Shown in pieces: positions 1 through 9,260 of a stretch of 64,000 bases of DNA. This DNA comes from an uncultured Prevotellaceae bacterium (GTDB lineage Bacteria > Bacteroidota > Bacteroidia > Bacteroidales > Bacteroidaceae), in the NCBI GenBank assembly GCA_900318795.1, contig ONLU01000004.1, positions 41,689 through 105,688 of the forward strand, in the 5' to 3' direction. A program made the translations under genes and the position numbers. The notes under the pieces are model-generated. The model searched no databases. It was not told the origin of the DNA and was given only the letters and a program-made list of their open reading frames with translations. Position 1 is the stretch's first letter, and every line of letters begins with the position of its first letter.

Positions 1-198
1 GTTTTCAGCCTCGCGGGTTCCTTGCGTGGTGAAACGCACCAGTTCGCCTCCCGCATCGATGATGCGTTTAGCCTGAGCTACACAGCCCTCCGTGTCGTTG
101 GTATCAGTGGTAGCCATCGATTGGATGCGAATGGGGTTGTTACCGCCAATGGCTATATTTCCTACGTGGGCGACGGTACTAATTCGTCTTGTACTCAT
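1..198 (-). CDS. ispG: 4-hydroxy-3-methylbut-2-enyl diphosphate synthase, N-terminal part
   Basis: Only the first 66 codons are present; the gene runs off the left edge of the window. The protein begins MSTRRISTVAHVGNIAIGG and continues with NPIRIQSMATTDTND and GGELVRFTTQG, the conserved N-terminus of IspG/GcpE. This is the iron-sulfur enzyme that reduces methylerythritol cyclodiphosphate to HMBPP in the MEP isoprenoid pathway. The ATG at 198 lies 20 bp inside the 3' end of purE, so translation is probably coupled to purE. The family is well known; the C-terminal cluster-binding cysteines lie outside the window. ispF, another MEP gene, ends the divergent operon on the other strand. Confidence 0.9.
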   Translation of the reverse strand, partial: MSTRRISTVAHVGNIAIGGNNPIRIQSMATTDTNDTEGCVAQAKRIIDAGGELVRFTTQGTREAEN

Positions 199-685
199 AT
201 TTGACTTCCGCTAAATCCTTGTTGGCTTTTTCTATCTTGGCCTTTAGGCCCTTTTTGTATTCGGCCAGCCGCAGAGCGACAGCCTCGTCTGCGAGAGCCA
301 GCATTTCCACGGCAAGGATAGCCGCATTCTGGGCTCCATTTACACCGACGGTGGCAACAGGAATTCCTGGGGGCATTTGTATGATGCTCAACATGGCATC
401 CAGTCCGTCCAGCATGCCTTTAATGGGTACACCGATGACAGGCAGGGTGGTTGATGCAGCTATGACGCCTGGTAGGGCAGCAGCCATGCCTGCGGCAGCG
501 ATGATTACTTTCAGTCCACGTTCTTTAGCCCCACGGGCAAAGTCCTCTACAGCCTCTGGTGTTCGGTGGGCCGAGAGGGCATTGACTTCAAACGGCACCT
601 GCAGTTCGTTAAGCAGCTGGCAGGCTTTCTCCATAACGGGCAGGTCTGACGTACTGCCCATGATAATGCTTACAAGTGGTTTCAT
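179..685 (-). CDS. purE: N5-carboxyaminoimidazole ribonucleotide mutase
   Basis: The 168-residue protein has the normal length and motifs of class I PurE: GSTSD at residues 10-14, SAHRTP at 38-43 (with the active-site histidine), AAGMAAALPG near 64-73, PVIGVP near 82-87 and MPPGIPVATVG near 104-114. It converts N5-CAIR to CAIR in purine synthesis and is cytoplasmic. It is the fourth gene of a minus-strand operon (exported protein, rpoN, PAP2-like, purE, ispG). Its last 20 bp overlap the start of ispG. Confidence 0.97.
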   Translation of the reverse strand: MKPLVSIIMGSTSDLPVMEKACQLLNELQVPFEVNALSAHRTPEAVEDFARGAKERGLKVIIAAAGMAAALPGVIAASTTLPVIGVPIKGMLDGLDAMLSIIQMPPGIPVATVGVNGAQNAAILAVEMLALADEAVALRLAEYKKGLKAKIEKANKDLAEVKYEYKTN

Positions 686-720
686 TGTATTCTTAATTCT
701 TGTTTCTTAATTCTGAACTC

Positions 721-1341
721 TCAAAATAGTAATATCGCTGTAGCGGCGCAGAATCCTCCAACCCAGAATCCTACCACTACCTGTGCTAAGTTGTGCTGAC
801 GGAGAATCATGCGACAGCTGCCTAAGATGCCTGCAGTCAGGAATACCAGACAGAGCCACCAAACAGGATTGAAGCCAAGATAGAAGGAAAAGGCGAATAA
901 CGCTCCTCCTACACCTCCAATGGCTGCCGTATGGGTGGATATTTTCCACCAGATGTTGATAAGTGCGCATATCATTTGCACTAGTAGGGCAGCCACGATG
1001 ATGCTACTCATAAAGTGAGGCATGTGTAGACGCTCCATTACATAAATGCAGGTGAAATAGCAGGTGATAGAGATGATATAGGGTACCATACGGCGCTCAC
1101 GCTGTCCCAGTTCAATGAGATTCCAACCTTGATATCGTCTATAGAGGTGAATCAATAGGGTAGGCAGCAGAATAGTGAAGAGATATGTCAGCGCAAGAAC
1201 CTGAATTTTGTATATCAAGGGGAACATACTCAGGTAGCTGAACATAAAGAGTGTTGCCAAACCCAATATGGGCAGGTAGAATGGCGTAAACAGCATACTG
1301 ACGATGCGGGCTGTTAAAATCATTTGCTCTTGTCTCTTCAT
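721..1341 (-). CDS. PAP2-superfamily-like integral membrane protein
   Basis: The 206-residue protein is very hydrophobic with about six membrane segments. Two short motifs resemble the phosphatidic-acid phosphatase type 2 core: WKISTHTAA at 132-140 and RMILRQHNLAQVVVG at 177-191, with histidines at 137 and 183. PAP2 enzymes usually remove phosphate from lipid phosphates such as undecaprenyl or phosphatidylglycerol phosphate. Here the canonical KxxxxxxRP and PSGH motifs are degenerate, so the substrate and even the activity are uncertain. It lies between rpoN and purE with short gaps and is probably co-transcribed with them. Confidence 0.7.
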   Translation of the reverse strand: MKRQEQMILTARIVSMLFTPFYLPILGLATLFMFSYLSMFPLIYKIQVLALTYLFTILLPTLLIHLYRRYQGWNLIELGQRERRMVPYIISITCYFTCIYVMERLHMPHFMSSIIVAALLVQMICALINIWWKISTHTAAIGGVGGALFAFSFYLGFNPVWWLCLVFLTAGILGSCRMILRQHNLAQVVVGFWVGGFCAATAILLF

Positions 1342-1373
1342 CCCTTCTCTTTGAACGCTTAATTATTTAACTT

Positions 1374-2882
1374 TTAGCTCCCTTTCCTCAATCTCGCAAT
1401 GGGAATACCCATTTGTTCGCGATATTTTGCCACTGTTCGACGGGCGATGGGATAGCCCTTCTTGCTCAGGAGGTCTTTCAGCGCATCGTCGCTGAGCGGT
1501 TTCCGCTTATCTTCACTCTCAATGCACTCACGTAAGGTTGCCTTGATTTCGCGTGTCGACAGCTCCTCGCCATCAGCCGTAATATATCCGTCGCTAAAGA
1601 AGAAGCGCAAGGGAAAGGTTCCCCAGCGGGTCAAAGCATATTTAGAGTTGGACACGCGCGAGATAGTGCTTAGGTCTAGACCGGTCTTCTCGGCAATGTC
1701 CTTCAGTATCATAGGTCGTAGTGAGGCCTCGTCGCCGTCCTCAAAGAATTGGTGCTGCCACTGGATGATGGCTTGCATGGTGATGGTTAGCGTATGTTGA
1801 CGTATCCGAATGGCTTCTATAAACCCTTGGGCGGCATCCACCTTCTTTTTGGTATAGAGTAGGGCTTCCTTCATCTGGCGGCTCATGTGCTCCTTGTCGT
1901 TTTGATATTCCTTCAGTGTGTCCGTAAACGACTGCGAGATATGTAACTCAGGGATGTCGCCCGTATTCAAAGTAAAGGTCACTGTGCCATCATCGTGGGT
2001 GTCGACAATGAAGTCGGGGGTAATCTGTTGCAGCGAGCGTCCGATGGTTTCGCTGATAGAGGCACCGGGCTTAGGGTTTAGCTTGCGCAGTTCGCTGATA
2101 AGCGTCTGTGCCTGTAAATCGCTGAGCTTCAGTATTTGTTGCAGTTTTCCCCAGTGCTTTTTGGTAAACAATTCGAAGTGCTCTTGCAAAGTCAGTTTCA
2201 TTAGTTCTCTCAGGCGTGAAGGCTCTCGGCGCTGTACTTGTAGCAACAGACACTCTTGCAGCGAACGGGCACCAATGCCTGCAGGGTCGAACTCCTGCAG
2301 TTTGTGAAGTATATGCTCGATATGTTTTTCGGACACATCTAAATGGTGGTAGATGGCCAATTCGTCGCTGAGTTGAGAGAGCGATTTGCGTAACAGTCCG
2401 TCGTCGTCCAGCGAACCTATCAGGTATTCCATGATGTTGCGTTCTTGTTCGGTCAGCTCTGTCATGTTCATCTGTTCGTTCAATTGGTCAATAAACGACT
2501 CCGTCTGTCCGTAGACCATGTCCTCACGGCTTTCTCCATGTTCAGTGCCGTTATAGTACACAGGCAAATCCTCATCGTCGCGCCCTATCGATTCTAAGGC
2601 AGCGTCTATAGCCGATTGGCGTTCTTCTTGCTCGTAGCTATTGTCAGCATTTTCTGTATTCTCCGAATTATCTGTTGGTTCCGAGAACTCAGAGGACTCA
2701 TTGCCCTCGCCGTCCGATGGCTCAAGTGCAGGGTTATCGTTCATTTCAGTATTGATGCGTTCCAGCAGTTGCATGATGGGCATTTCCGTAAGATGGGCTT
2801 GCAATAGTTGTTGCTGCGTAAAGCCCTGTGACAGTTTTTGCTGTTGGGTCAACTTCTGTTCCTGTATCTGTTCCTGTGCCAT
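1374..2882 (-). CDS. rpoN: RNA polymerase sigma-54 factor
   Basis: The 502-residue protein has the full sigma-54 layout. A glutamine-rich activator-contact region I (LTQQQKLSQGFTQQQLLQAH) comes first. A strongly acidic, low-complexity region II follows at about residues 57-110. Then come the core-binding and DNA-binding domains, with the RpoN box ARRTVAKYRE at residues 480-489 close to the C-terminus. It directs RNA polymerase to -24/-12 promoters under control of AAA+ activators. No such activator is visible in this window. It starts 4 bp after the stop of the upstream exported-protein gene, so the two are translated from one message. Confidence 0.97.
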   Translation of the reverse strand: MAQEQIQEQKLTQQQKLSQGFTQQQLLQAHLTEMPIMQLLERINTEMNDNPALEPSDGEGNESSEFSEPTDNSENTENADNSYEQEERQSAIDAALESIGRDDEDLPVYYNGTEHGESREDMVYGQTESFIDQLNEQMNMTELTEQERNIMEYLIGSLDDDGLLRKSLSQLSDELAIYHHLDVSEKHIEHILHKLQEFDPAGIGARSLQECLLLQVQRREPSRLRELMKLTLQEHFELFTKKHWGKLQQILKLSDLQAQTLISELRKLNPKPGASISETIGRSLQQITPDFIVDTHDDGTVTFTLNTGDIPELHISQSFTDTLKEYQNDKEHMSRQMKEALLYTKKKVDAAQGFIEAIRIRQHTLTITMQAIIQWQHQFFEDGDEASLRPMILKDIAEKTGLDLSTISRVSNSKYALTRWGTFPLRFFFSDGYITADGEELSTREIKATLRECIESEDKRKPLSDDALKDLLSKKGYPIARRTVAKYREQMGIPIARLRKGS

Positions 2883-2886
2883 AGCG

Positions 2887-3870
2887 TTATTCCCAATAAG
2901 TGAGTGTGCGTTTTTGAAGAACGGTGACCTGCTGGGTCTTGTTGCCTTTCTCCCAATAGGTAAGGTTCATCGAGTTGCTACTCCAGTTACCGTTGTCGTC
3001 GCGGGTGATGTAGTTGTTGCGCATATTGATGGTCATGATGCATTCCATGTTCTTGTCATATACCTTCTGCTGCTGGGTTAGTATCTCGTCCTGATCATTA
3101 TAGGTATAGTCGTTGACATAGCGGATGCCTGCCGTCTCGTTGGTCAGGGTGCGCTGCGTCAAATGGTAGCTGTCGTCATAGGTGTATTCTACAAGGCTGA
3201 AGCCATCTTTCTCCTTCATTTTGGCGCGCAGAAGGTAGCCGTAGCGATCGTATTCCCGGTCTACGAGGTCGGGGTTCTCTAACTGTCCATGACCGCTGAA
3301 GTGCATGAATTGTTCTTCAGCCACGGCATTCTCGGTGACCACCTCCTGTACGTCGCCGTGTAGTCCCATGCAGAGGGCATCTTTATAATAAGATGCGGTG
3401 TTGAGGAATAGGATTCCTATCTCCCGTGAGCCATTCTCTTTCTCGTAGACAGACATCTTGATGCTACCGAAATCGTCTATATAGTACCAGGTGTTATCGC
3501 GTTGGGAGAAGTCACCATAGTCCTTCTGCATCTTATAAAGAAAGTATTGAAAATTTTTCTCAAGCATATTGGGGGTACTATATGGACCGATGGTAACGTA
3601 TGCAGAGGTGACCAACTTGGTCTCAGTGGCGATGCTCAGCATGAGTTTGGCCCGTATACCGTAGAAGTTGCCACGGAAATAGTAGTCCTCCCCATCGTCA
3701 GATTGTCCCCATTCGGTAAAGTCGCCAGCCTTCAAGGATACGCGAACGCTGTCAAGGGGACCTTCTATGGGTATGCCTGCCACCTGGATGCTGCGCGGGT
3801 CAGTCTGAGGTTGGGCAGTAGCTGTCAAGAGCATGCTCCAGAACAATATGAACGTCAATAATTTCTTCAT
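2887..3870 (-). CDS. exported protein of unknown function
   Basis: This 327-residue protein begins with a cleavable-looking signal peptide (MKKLLTFILFWSMLLTATAQ). The remainder is soluble. The second half has tyrosine-rich, regularly spaced segments of the type YDRYGYLLRAK, YTYDDSYHLTQ and YTYNDQDE that look like short YD/Rhs-like strand repeats, so a beta-rich fold is likely. I do not recognise a named family. It is the first gene of the rpoN-purE-ispG operon and is transcribed from the symmetric divergent promoter directly upstream. Confidence 0.8.
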   Translation of the reverse strand: MKKLLTFILFWSMLLTATAQPQTDPRSIQVAGIPIEGPLDSVRVSLKAGDFTEWGQSDDGEDYYFRGNFYGIRAKLMLSIATETKLVTSAYVTIGPYSTPNMLEKNFQYFLYKMQKDYGDFSQRDNTWYYIDDFGSIKMSVYEKENGSREIGILFLNTASYYKDALCMGLHGDVQEVVTENAVAEEQFMHFSGHGQLENPDLVDREYDRYGYLLRAKMKEKDGFSLVEYTYDDSYHLTQRTLTNETAGIRYVNDYTYNDQDEILTQQQKVYDKNMECIMTINMRNNYITRDDNGNWSSNSMNLTYWEKGNKTQQVTVLQKRTLTYWE

Positions 3871-3873
3871 TGC

Positions 3874-3908
3874 GCTGCAAAGTTACTATTTTTTTGTAAC
3901 TTTGCAGC
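3874..3908. promoter_or_regulatory. symmetric divergent promoter pair
   Basis: A perfect 13-bp inverted repeat (gctgcaaagttac, 9-bp spacer, gtaactttgcagc) carries two Bacteroidetes -7 boxes. TAACTTTG on the plus strand at 3897-3904 drives the FAH-porU-porV-ispF operon. TAACTTTG on the minus strand at 3885-3878 drives the rpoN operon. The box centres are 19 bp apart, so each polymerase would cover the other promoter. Confidence 0.75.
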
Positions 3909-3924
3909 AAAAACTGAAAGAATT

Positions 3925-4542
3925 ATGAAGATATTTGCAGTAGGAATGAATTATATCCAGCACAATAAAGAGCTGGATGGTGCGTTATATAAACCAGAGC
4001 GTCCCGTGATTTTCACCAAAGCTGACTCGGCATTACTGAAGGATCACAAGCCCTTCTTTATCCCCGATTGGTCGGAACAAGTGGACTATGAAACGGAACT
4101 GGTGGTAAGAATCTGCAGGCTGGGCAAGAGCATTCCCGAACGCTTTGCCCATCGTTATTATGACGCTGTGACTGTCGGCATCGACTTCACGGCACGCGAC
4201 TGGCAGCGTGAGGCCCGCAAGAACGGTCTGCCGTGGGAAATCTGTAAGGGTTTCGACGGCTCGGCAGTCATCGGTGAGTGGGTTGACAAGGAGAAATTCC
4301 TGGATATACAGGCTCTGCACTTCCATCTGGATATCAACGGGAAGACGGTGCAGGAGGGCTGTTCGAGCGATATGCTCTATAAGGTGGATGAACTGATAGC
4401 CTACATTTCACAGTTCTTTACCCTGAAGACAGGAGACCTGTTATACACAGGAACACCGGTGGGTGTAGGCCCCGTTCACATCAATGACCATCTGGAAGGG
4501 TGGATCGAAGAACGAAAAGTATTGGAATTTAACTGTAAGTGA
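3925..4542 (+). CDS. fumarylacetoacetate hydrolase family protein
   Basis: The 205-residue protein has the compact FAH fold seen in acylpyruvate hydrolases and oxaloacetate decarboxylases. It shows the N-terminal KIFAVGMNY, the metal-ligand segment DYETEL at 54-59, VGIDFTARDWQ near 85-94, and the C-terminal LLYTGTPVGVGP loop. Such enzymes cleave or decarboxylate 2-oxo acids with a divalent metal; the true substrate cannot be read from sequence. It is the first gene of the por operon, and its stop overlaps the GTG start of porU by 4 bp. Confidence 0.9.
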   Translation: MKIFAVGMNYIQHNKELDGALYKPERPVIFTKADSALLKDHKPFFIPDWSEQVDYETELVVRICRLGKSIPERFAHRYYDAVTVGIDFTARDWQREARKNGLPWEICKGFDGSAVIGEWVDKEKFLDIQALHFHLDINGKTVQEGCSSDMLYKVDELIAYISQFFTLKTGDLLYTGTPVGVGPVHINDHLEGWIEERKVLEFNCK

Positions 4543-7500
4543 TTAGGACATATATAATAGGTATAGGACTGTTGCTGGTATGTCTGACGACGAGTGCACA
4601 GAAGTTTTTCAACCTGACTGCAGAGCAAGTCAGGATTGACTCGTTGTTGCCTGTCTTTACCTATAGGCAAGCATTAGGTTATCACTATGCAGACTCTGTC
4701 TATGATGTCTCAATTGCCTATCCTGAGTATATTCCGATGAGTGAGGCAGACATTCTGCGCTACCAGTCCGTTACGGATGCCCCGTTGACTGCAGACCCCG
4801 ACATTGCACAAGGTATCGCTGTCGATCGTAGACAAGGAGAACTGGTGGCATCGTTTGTTCCGCTGGTCTATCGTGACGGCCATTACCAGAAATTGGTGAG
4901 CTTTATGTTGCAGGTGACAGCCAAACCCAAAGAAAAGACTGTCGTCAGGAGGGCTTCGGCAATAGAAAGCCGATATGCCGACCATTCGGTATTCCGCACA
5001 GGACGATGGGTGAAAATCAGTATTCCCCAGACGGGCATCTATCAACTGACGGACGAAGTGGCTAAACAGGCAGGCTTCACAAGTGCTAGTAAGGTGAGAA
5101 TATATGGCTATGGTGGAGCATTGCAACCTGAACAGTTGACGGCAGACTATCTGCAAGAAACTGACGACCTGCAAGAGGTGCCGACATGTACTGTCAATGG
5201 CCGAAGGTTGTTCTATGGCATCGGTCCCGTTACCTGGGACAGCAATCACCATCGTGTGCGTAATCCCTATTCAAACTATGGATACTACTTCCTTACAGAG
5301 GATGAAGAAGAACCTTATACGATAGATGAAAAGACGTTTCAGTCTCAGATATATCCGCTAGCCGATGATTATAATACGCTTTATGAAGTGGATAACTACG
5401 CCTGGTATCATGGTGGACGAAACCTGTATGATGCCACTGAACTGAAGGCTGGTGGCAGCAAGACGTTTACGTTGGAGTCAACAGGTACAACAGGCGAGGG
5501 CTCGCTGACTGTGGCCTTGTCAGGGGCTGGTGCTTCTACAGTGCTTGTCAGCATCAATGATACCGAGTTGGGAACGATGGTTATACCATCCAATGGTGAA
5601 TACGAGCGTATGCGTACTGCGGAGCGTACTTTCAGTGGACTGGATTGCCTGCAGAAGAGCAATCAGGTGACCATTCGTGTTCAGTCTGGTTCAGGAACAG
5701 TCAGACTGGACTATTTGTCCATCCATGCCAATCAGCCTAAAGAGGCTCCTGACCTGAGTGCGGCCACATTCCCTGTACCAGAAGTGGTGTACGGTATCGT
5801 CAATCAAGACCATCATGCTGATGAAGCAGTGGACATGGTCATTATCATTCCCACCACCCAACAACTTCTGAAACAGGCGGAGCGGCTGAAAAAACTGCAT
5901 GAGCAGAAGGATAACCTACGGGTGCGCATTGTGCCTGCCGATGAGCTCTTCAACGAGTTCTCCAGTGGTACTCCCGATGCCAATGCCTATCGTCGGTACC
6001 TGAAGATGCTTTACGATCGTGCAGAGACAGAAGCGGATATGCCGCGATACCTGTTGTTGCTTGGTGATGGTGCATGGGATAACAGAATGCTGAGCAGCGA
6101 TTGGAAAGGTTATTCACCGGATGACTTCCTGCTTTGTTACGAGAGTGAGAATTCCTATAGTGCTACCGACTGTTTTGTCAGCGATGATTATTTTGGTCTG
6201 CTGGACGATAACGAGGGTGGCAATATGCTGTTAGCCAAGGGTGATATTGCCGTGGGCCGTATTTCGGCACGAACAGCAGACGAGGCAGCAGTGGTGGTAG
6301 ACAAGATAGAAGCCTATGTCAACAATAGTAATGCTGGAGCTTGGCAGAATTTGGTATGCTTCATGGGTGATGATGGTAACGAGAATGCTCACATGGCCGA
6401 TGCAAATACTGTGGCAGAAGAGGTGGAGCAACGCTATCCGACCTTCCTGGTAAAGCGAATTATGTGGGATGCCTATACCCGTGAGTCTTCCTCGACGGGT
6501 AATAGTTACCCTGACGTCACCAGGCTTATCAAGCAACAGATGCAACAGGGTGCACTCATCATGAACTATTCAGGACATGGACGTGCGGATGCCATTTCTC
6601 ATGAGTATGTAATGCGGCTGAATGATTTTGCCAACACATCCTCAAGATTGCCTCTTTGGCTGACGGCCTCTTGCGACATCATGCCCTTTGACGGCCAGGA
6701 AGAGAATATTGGTGAAACGTCATTATTCTATAGAAAAGGTGGTTCCGTAGCTTTCTTCGGTACAACGCGAACGGTCTATCAGAGTTATAATCGCTGTATG
6801 AATCAGGCATTTACCCGCTATGTACTGAGTCGCGATGAAGAAGGCAAAATGTTACCTATAGGAGAGGCTGTTAGAAAGGCCAAAAACGAACTGGTAGATG
6901 CTGGTACGGATCGTACGCAGAACAAACTGCAGTATACACTATTGGGTGACCCGGCACTCCGGCTGGCAGCTCCCACGCGCACTATTCAGGTAGAAAAGAT
7001 TAATGATGTTTCCCTGTCGACTGGTGAGGTGCTGAAATTGAGTGCTGGTTCTACAGCAACAGTCAGCGGTAGTGTGCTGAACCAGGACGGACAGGTGGAT
7101 GCGGAGTTCGACGGAATGCTGACTGCTACGGTCCGAGACGCACGTGAGTTGGTAACCTGTAAGCAGAATGATCCGTCTGAGGCCAGTAAGCCTTTCGAAT
7201 ATTACGATAGGCAGAATGTCATATTCAGTGGTAGTGACCAGGTTCAGCAAGGGCGCTTCACGTTCACCTTCGCCGTGCCCAAGGATATCAGTTACTTAGA
7301 CCAGACAGGACTGATCAACCTGTATGCTGTTAATGATGAAAAGACGATAGTGGCCAGTGGCGTCAGCGACCAACTGATGATGGTTAGCGCAGAGGAACGG
7401 CCTCTTAACGAGACAGGTCCTACCATCTATTGCTATCTGAATAGTTCGTCGTTTGTCAATGGTGGCAGCGTGAACCCTACACCTTATTTTGTGGCACAGT

Positions 7501-8072
7501 TGAATGATGAGGATGGTATCAATGCTACAGGTAACGGAATAGGTCATGACTTACAGTTGATCATTGATGGTGAAATGTCCAAGACCTACTCGCTGAACGA
7601 TTACTTCCAGTATGATTTCGGTAGTTACACCAGTGGTAGTGTGGGCTTTTCCATTCCTGAATTGCCATACGGAGACCACAAGTTGTTGTTCCGTGCCTGG
7701 GATATCTTGAATAATTCTTCCGTAGCAGAGCTGAATTTCCGTGTCGAGAAGGGGCTGGAGCCCAGATTCTTTGACGTGGAATGTACAAAGAATCCCGCCA
7801 GTACCACTACGTCATTCAGAGTCATACATGACAGGGTGGGCTGTAATATGGATGTCGTGCTGGATGTGTTTGATATTTCAGGTCGTCATCTGTGGTCGTA
7901 TGCAGAAGGAGGAGTGTCAACCGACAATACCTATACCATAGATTGGGATCTTACTGTTGATGGCGGACGTCATCTTCAAACGGGGGTATATCTCTATCGG
8001 GTCCGTATCAGTAGTGACGGCAGCAGCTATGCCTCAAAAGCCAAGAAACTAATTGTACTCACATATAAATAA
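4539..8072 (+). CDS. porU: type IX secretion system sortase
   Basis: The 1177-residue exported protein starts with GTG overlapping the upstream stop codon. A signal peptide ends near TSAQ. A long beta-rich N-terminal part precedes a gingipain-like C25 peptidase domain. The catalytic dyad is visible as His680 in NYSGHGRADA and Cys712 in TASCDIMPFD. The C-terminal about 100 residues (from FFDVECTKNP to the last VLTYK) resemble the T9SS C-terminal signal domain. PorU removes such signals from cargo at the outer membrane and attaches cargo to A-LPS. porV, its shuttle partner, follows 12 bp downstream, which supports the call. Confidence 0.95.
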   Translation: MIRTYIIGIGLLLVCLTTSAQKFFNLTAEQVRIDSLLPVFTYRQALGYHYADSVYDVSIAYPEYIPMSEADILRYQSVTDAPLTADPDIAQGIAVDRRQGELVASFVPLVYRDGHYQKLVSFMLQVTAKPKEKTVVRRASAIESRYADHSVFRTGRWVKISIPQTGIYQLTDEVAKQAGFTSASKVRIYGYGGALQPEQLTADYLQETDDLQEVPTCTVNGRRLFYGIGPVTWDSNHHRVRNPYSNYGYYFLTEDEEEPYTIDEKTFQSQIYPLADDYNTLYEVDNYAWYHGGRNLYDATELKAGGSKTFTLESTGTTGEGSLTVALSGAGASTVLVSINDTELGTMVIPSNGEYERMRTAERTFSGLDCLQKSNQVTIRVQSGSGTVRLDYLSIHANQPKEAPDLSAATFPVPEVVYGIVNQDHHADEAVDMVIIIPTTQQLLKQAERLKKLHEQKDNLRVRIVPADELFNEFSSGTPDANAYRRYLKMLYDRAETEADMPRYLLLLGDGAWDNRMLSSDWKGYSPDDFLLCYESENSYSATDCFVSDDYFGLLDDNEGGNMLLAKGDIAVGRISARTADEAAVVVDKIEAYVNNSNAGAWQNLVCFMGDDGNENAHMADANTVAEEVEQRYPTFLVKRIMWDAYTRESSSTGNSYPDVTRLIKQQMQQGALIMNYSGHGRADAISHEYVMRLNDFANTSSRLPLWLTASCDIMPFDGQEENIGETSLFYRKGGSVAFFGTTRTVYQSYNRCMNQAFTRYVLSRDEEGKMLPIGEAVRKAKNELVDAGTDRTQNKLQYTLLGDPALRLAAPTRTIQVEKINDVSLSTGEVLKLSAGSTATVSGSVLNQDGQVDAEFDGMLTATVRDARELVTCKQNDPSEASKPFEYYDRQNVIFSGSDQVQQGRFTFTFAVPKDISYLDQTGLINLYAVNDEKTIVASGVSDQLMMVSAEERPLNETGPTIYCYLNSSSFVNGGSVNPTPYFVAQLNDEDGINATGNGIGHDLQLIIDGEMSKTYSLNDYFQYDFGSYTSGSVGFSIPELPYGDHKLLFRAWDILNNSSVAELNFRVEKGLEPRFFDVECTKNPASTTTSFRVIHDRVGCNMDVVLDVFDISGRHLWSYAEGGVSTDNTYTIDWDLTVDGGRHLQTGVYLYRVRISSDGSSYASKAKKLIVLTYK

Positions 8073-8084
8073 TGTATTTGGACT

Positions 8085-9251
8085 ATGAAGAAAAGACTAA
8101 GCATAATTCTTTTGACAGTGGGTCTGCTTTTTGGACTGGCCGCAAATGGTCAGGATACCAAGAGCCAGTTCAATCCCATTGAACACGCTGTTGTCTCGCA
8201 GACAATAGCCCCCGATGCCCGTGCTGCGGGTATGGGTGATGTTGGTGTGGCAACCGATCCGGATGTGAACTCGCAATATTGGAATCCGGCCAAGTATCCT
8301 TTTTGTATCAGCCGTGCCGGCATAGCATTGAACTATACACCATGGTTGCGTAAACTGGTGAATGATATTGATTTGGCTTATGTGGCAGGTTACTATCGCA
8401 TTGGTGACTATGCTGCAGTCAGTGGTTCGTTGCGCTATTTTTCATTGGGCGAGGTAATGACGTCGTTTGAGGAGAATGCCATGACGGTAAAACCCTATGA
8501 AATGTCGTTGGATGTGGGTGCTTCTCTAATGCTGAGTGAAAAGTTTTCTATCGCTGCTGCTATTCGCTGGTTGTATAGCGACCTGCGCTACGACTATACG
8601 GAGAATGCTTCTCCCGCATCGGCCTTTGCTGCAGACATAGCATGCTATTATAATAACTATATCAATATAGGTCAGCGTGAGTGTCAGCTAGGATTGGGTT
8701 TGAATATCTCGAACGTAGGTTCGAAGATTACCTATTTCGGTGATGATCGCTCACATTTCCTGCCTGCCAACTTACGTATTGGTGCCTCGCTCATGGTCCC
8801 TGTGGACGAATATAACAGGTTCTCCATTGCTGCTGACGCCAATAAACTGTTGGTGCCAACGATTCCCAAACAAGAAGATGGTGAGTCGAAAGAAGACTAC
8901 GAACAACGCGTCATTCAGGAGTATAATGATGTGAGTTCTATTTCCGGTATATTCAAGAGTTTTCATGATGCTCCTGGTGGCTTTAAGGAGGAACTGGAGG
9001 AAATCCAGTGGAGCTTGGGTGCTGAGTATGTCTACCACGACCAGTTCTCGTTACGTGCTGGTTATCATCATGAGTCGGAGAATAAGGGTAACCGTAAGTA
9101 CTTCACTGTTGGTGGCGGTTTCCGCATGAGTGTTTTCTCGCTGGATGTGGGCTATGTCATTTCAACTGCCAAGACCAACCCGCTTGACCAGACGTTGCGT
9201 TTCAGCCTTGCCTTCGATCTGGACGGCATCAAGGACTTATTTAAGAGGTAA
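8085..9251 (+). CDS. porV: type IX secretion outer-membrane shuttle protein
   Basis: The 388-residue protein has a signal peptide ending near AANGQ and the diagnostic PorV/LptO segment PDARAAGMGDVGVATDPDVN followed by QYWNPAKYPF. The rest alternates polar and hydrophobic residues as in a 14-stranded FadL-like barrel. PorV binds the C-terminal signal of T9SS cargo and carries it from the translocon to the PorU attachment complex. The porU-porV order is common in Bacteroidetes. Confidence 0.96.
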   Translation: MKKRLSIILLTVGLLFGLAANGQDTKSQFNPIEHAVVSQTIAPDARAAGMGDVGVATDPDVNSQYWNPAKYPFCISRAGIALNYTPWLRKLVNDIDLAYVAGYYRIGDYAAVSGSLRYFSLGEVMTSFEENAMTVKPYEMSLDVGASLMLSEKFSIAAAIRWLYSDLRYDYTENASPASAFAADIACYYNNYINIGQRECQLGLGLNISNVGSKITYFGDDRSHFLPANLRIGASLMVPVDEYNRFSIAADANKLLVPTIPKQEDGESKEDYEQRVIQEYNDVSSISGIFKSFHDAPGGFKEELEEIQWSLGAEYVYHDQFSLRAGYHHESENKGNRKYFTVGGGFRMSVFSLDVGYVISTAKTNPLDQTLRFSLAFDLDGIKDLFKR

Positions 9252-9260
9252 AAAAGTGCT

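Noticed and set aside
189-710. 173-codon plus-strand frame opposite purE
   Set aside because: Antisense shadow of a gene with clear family motifs; no RBS or promoter.
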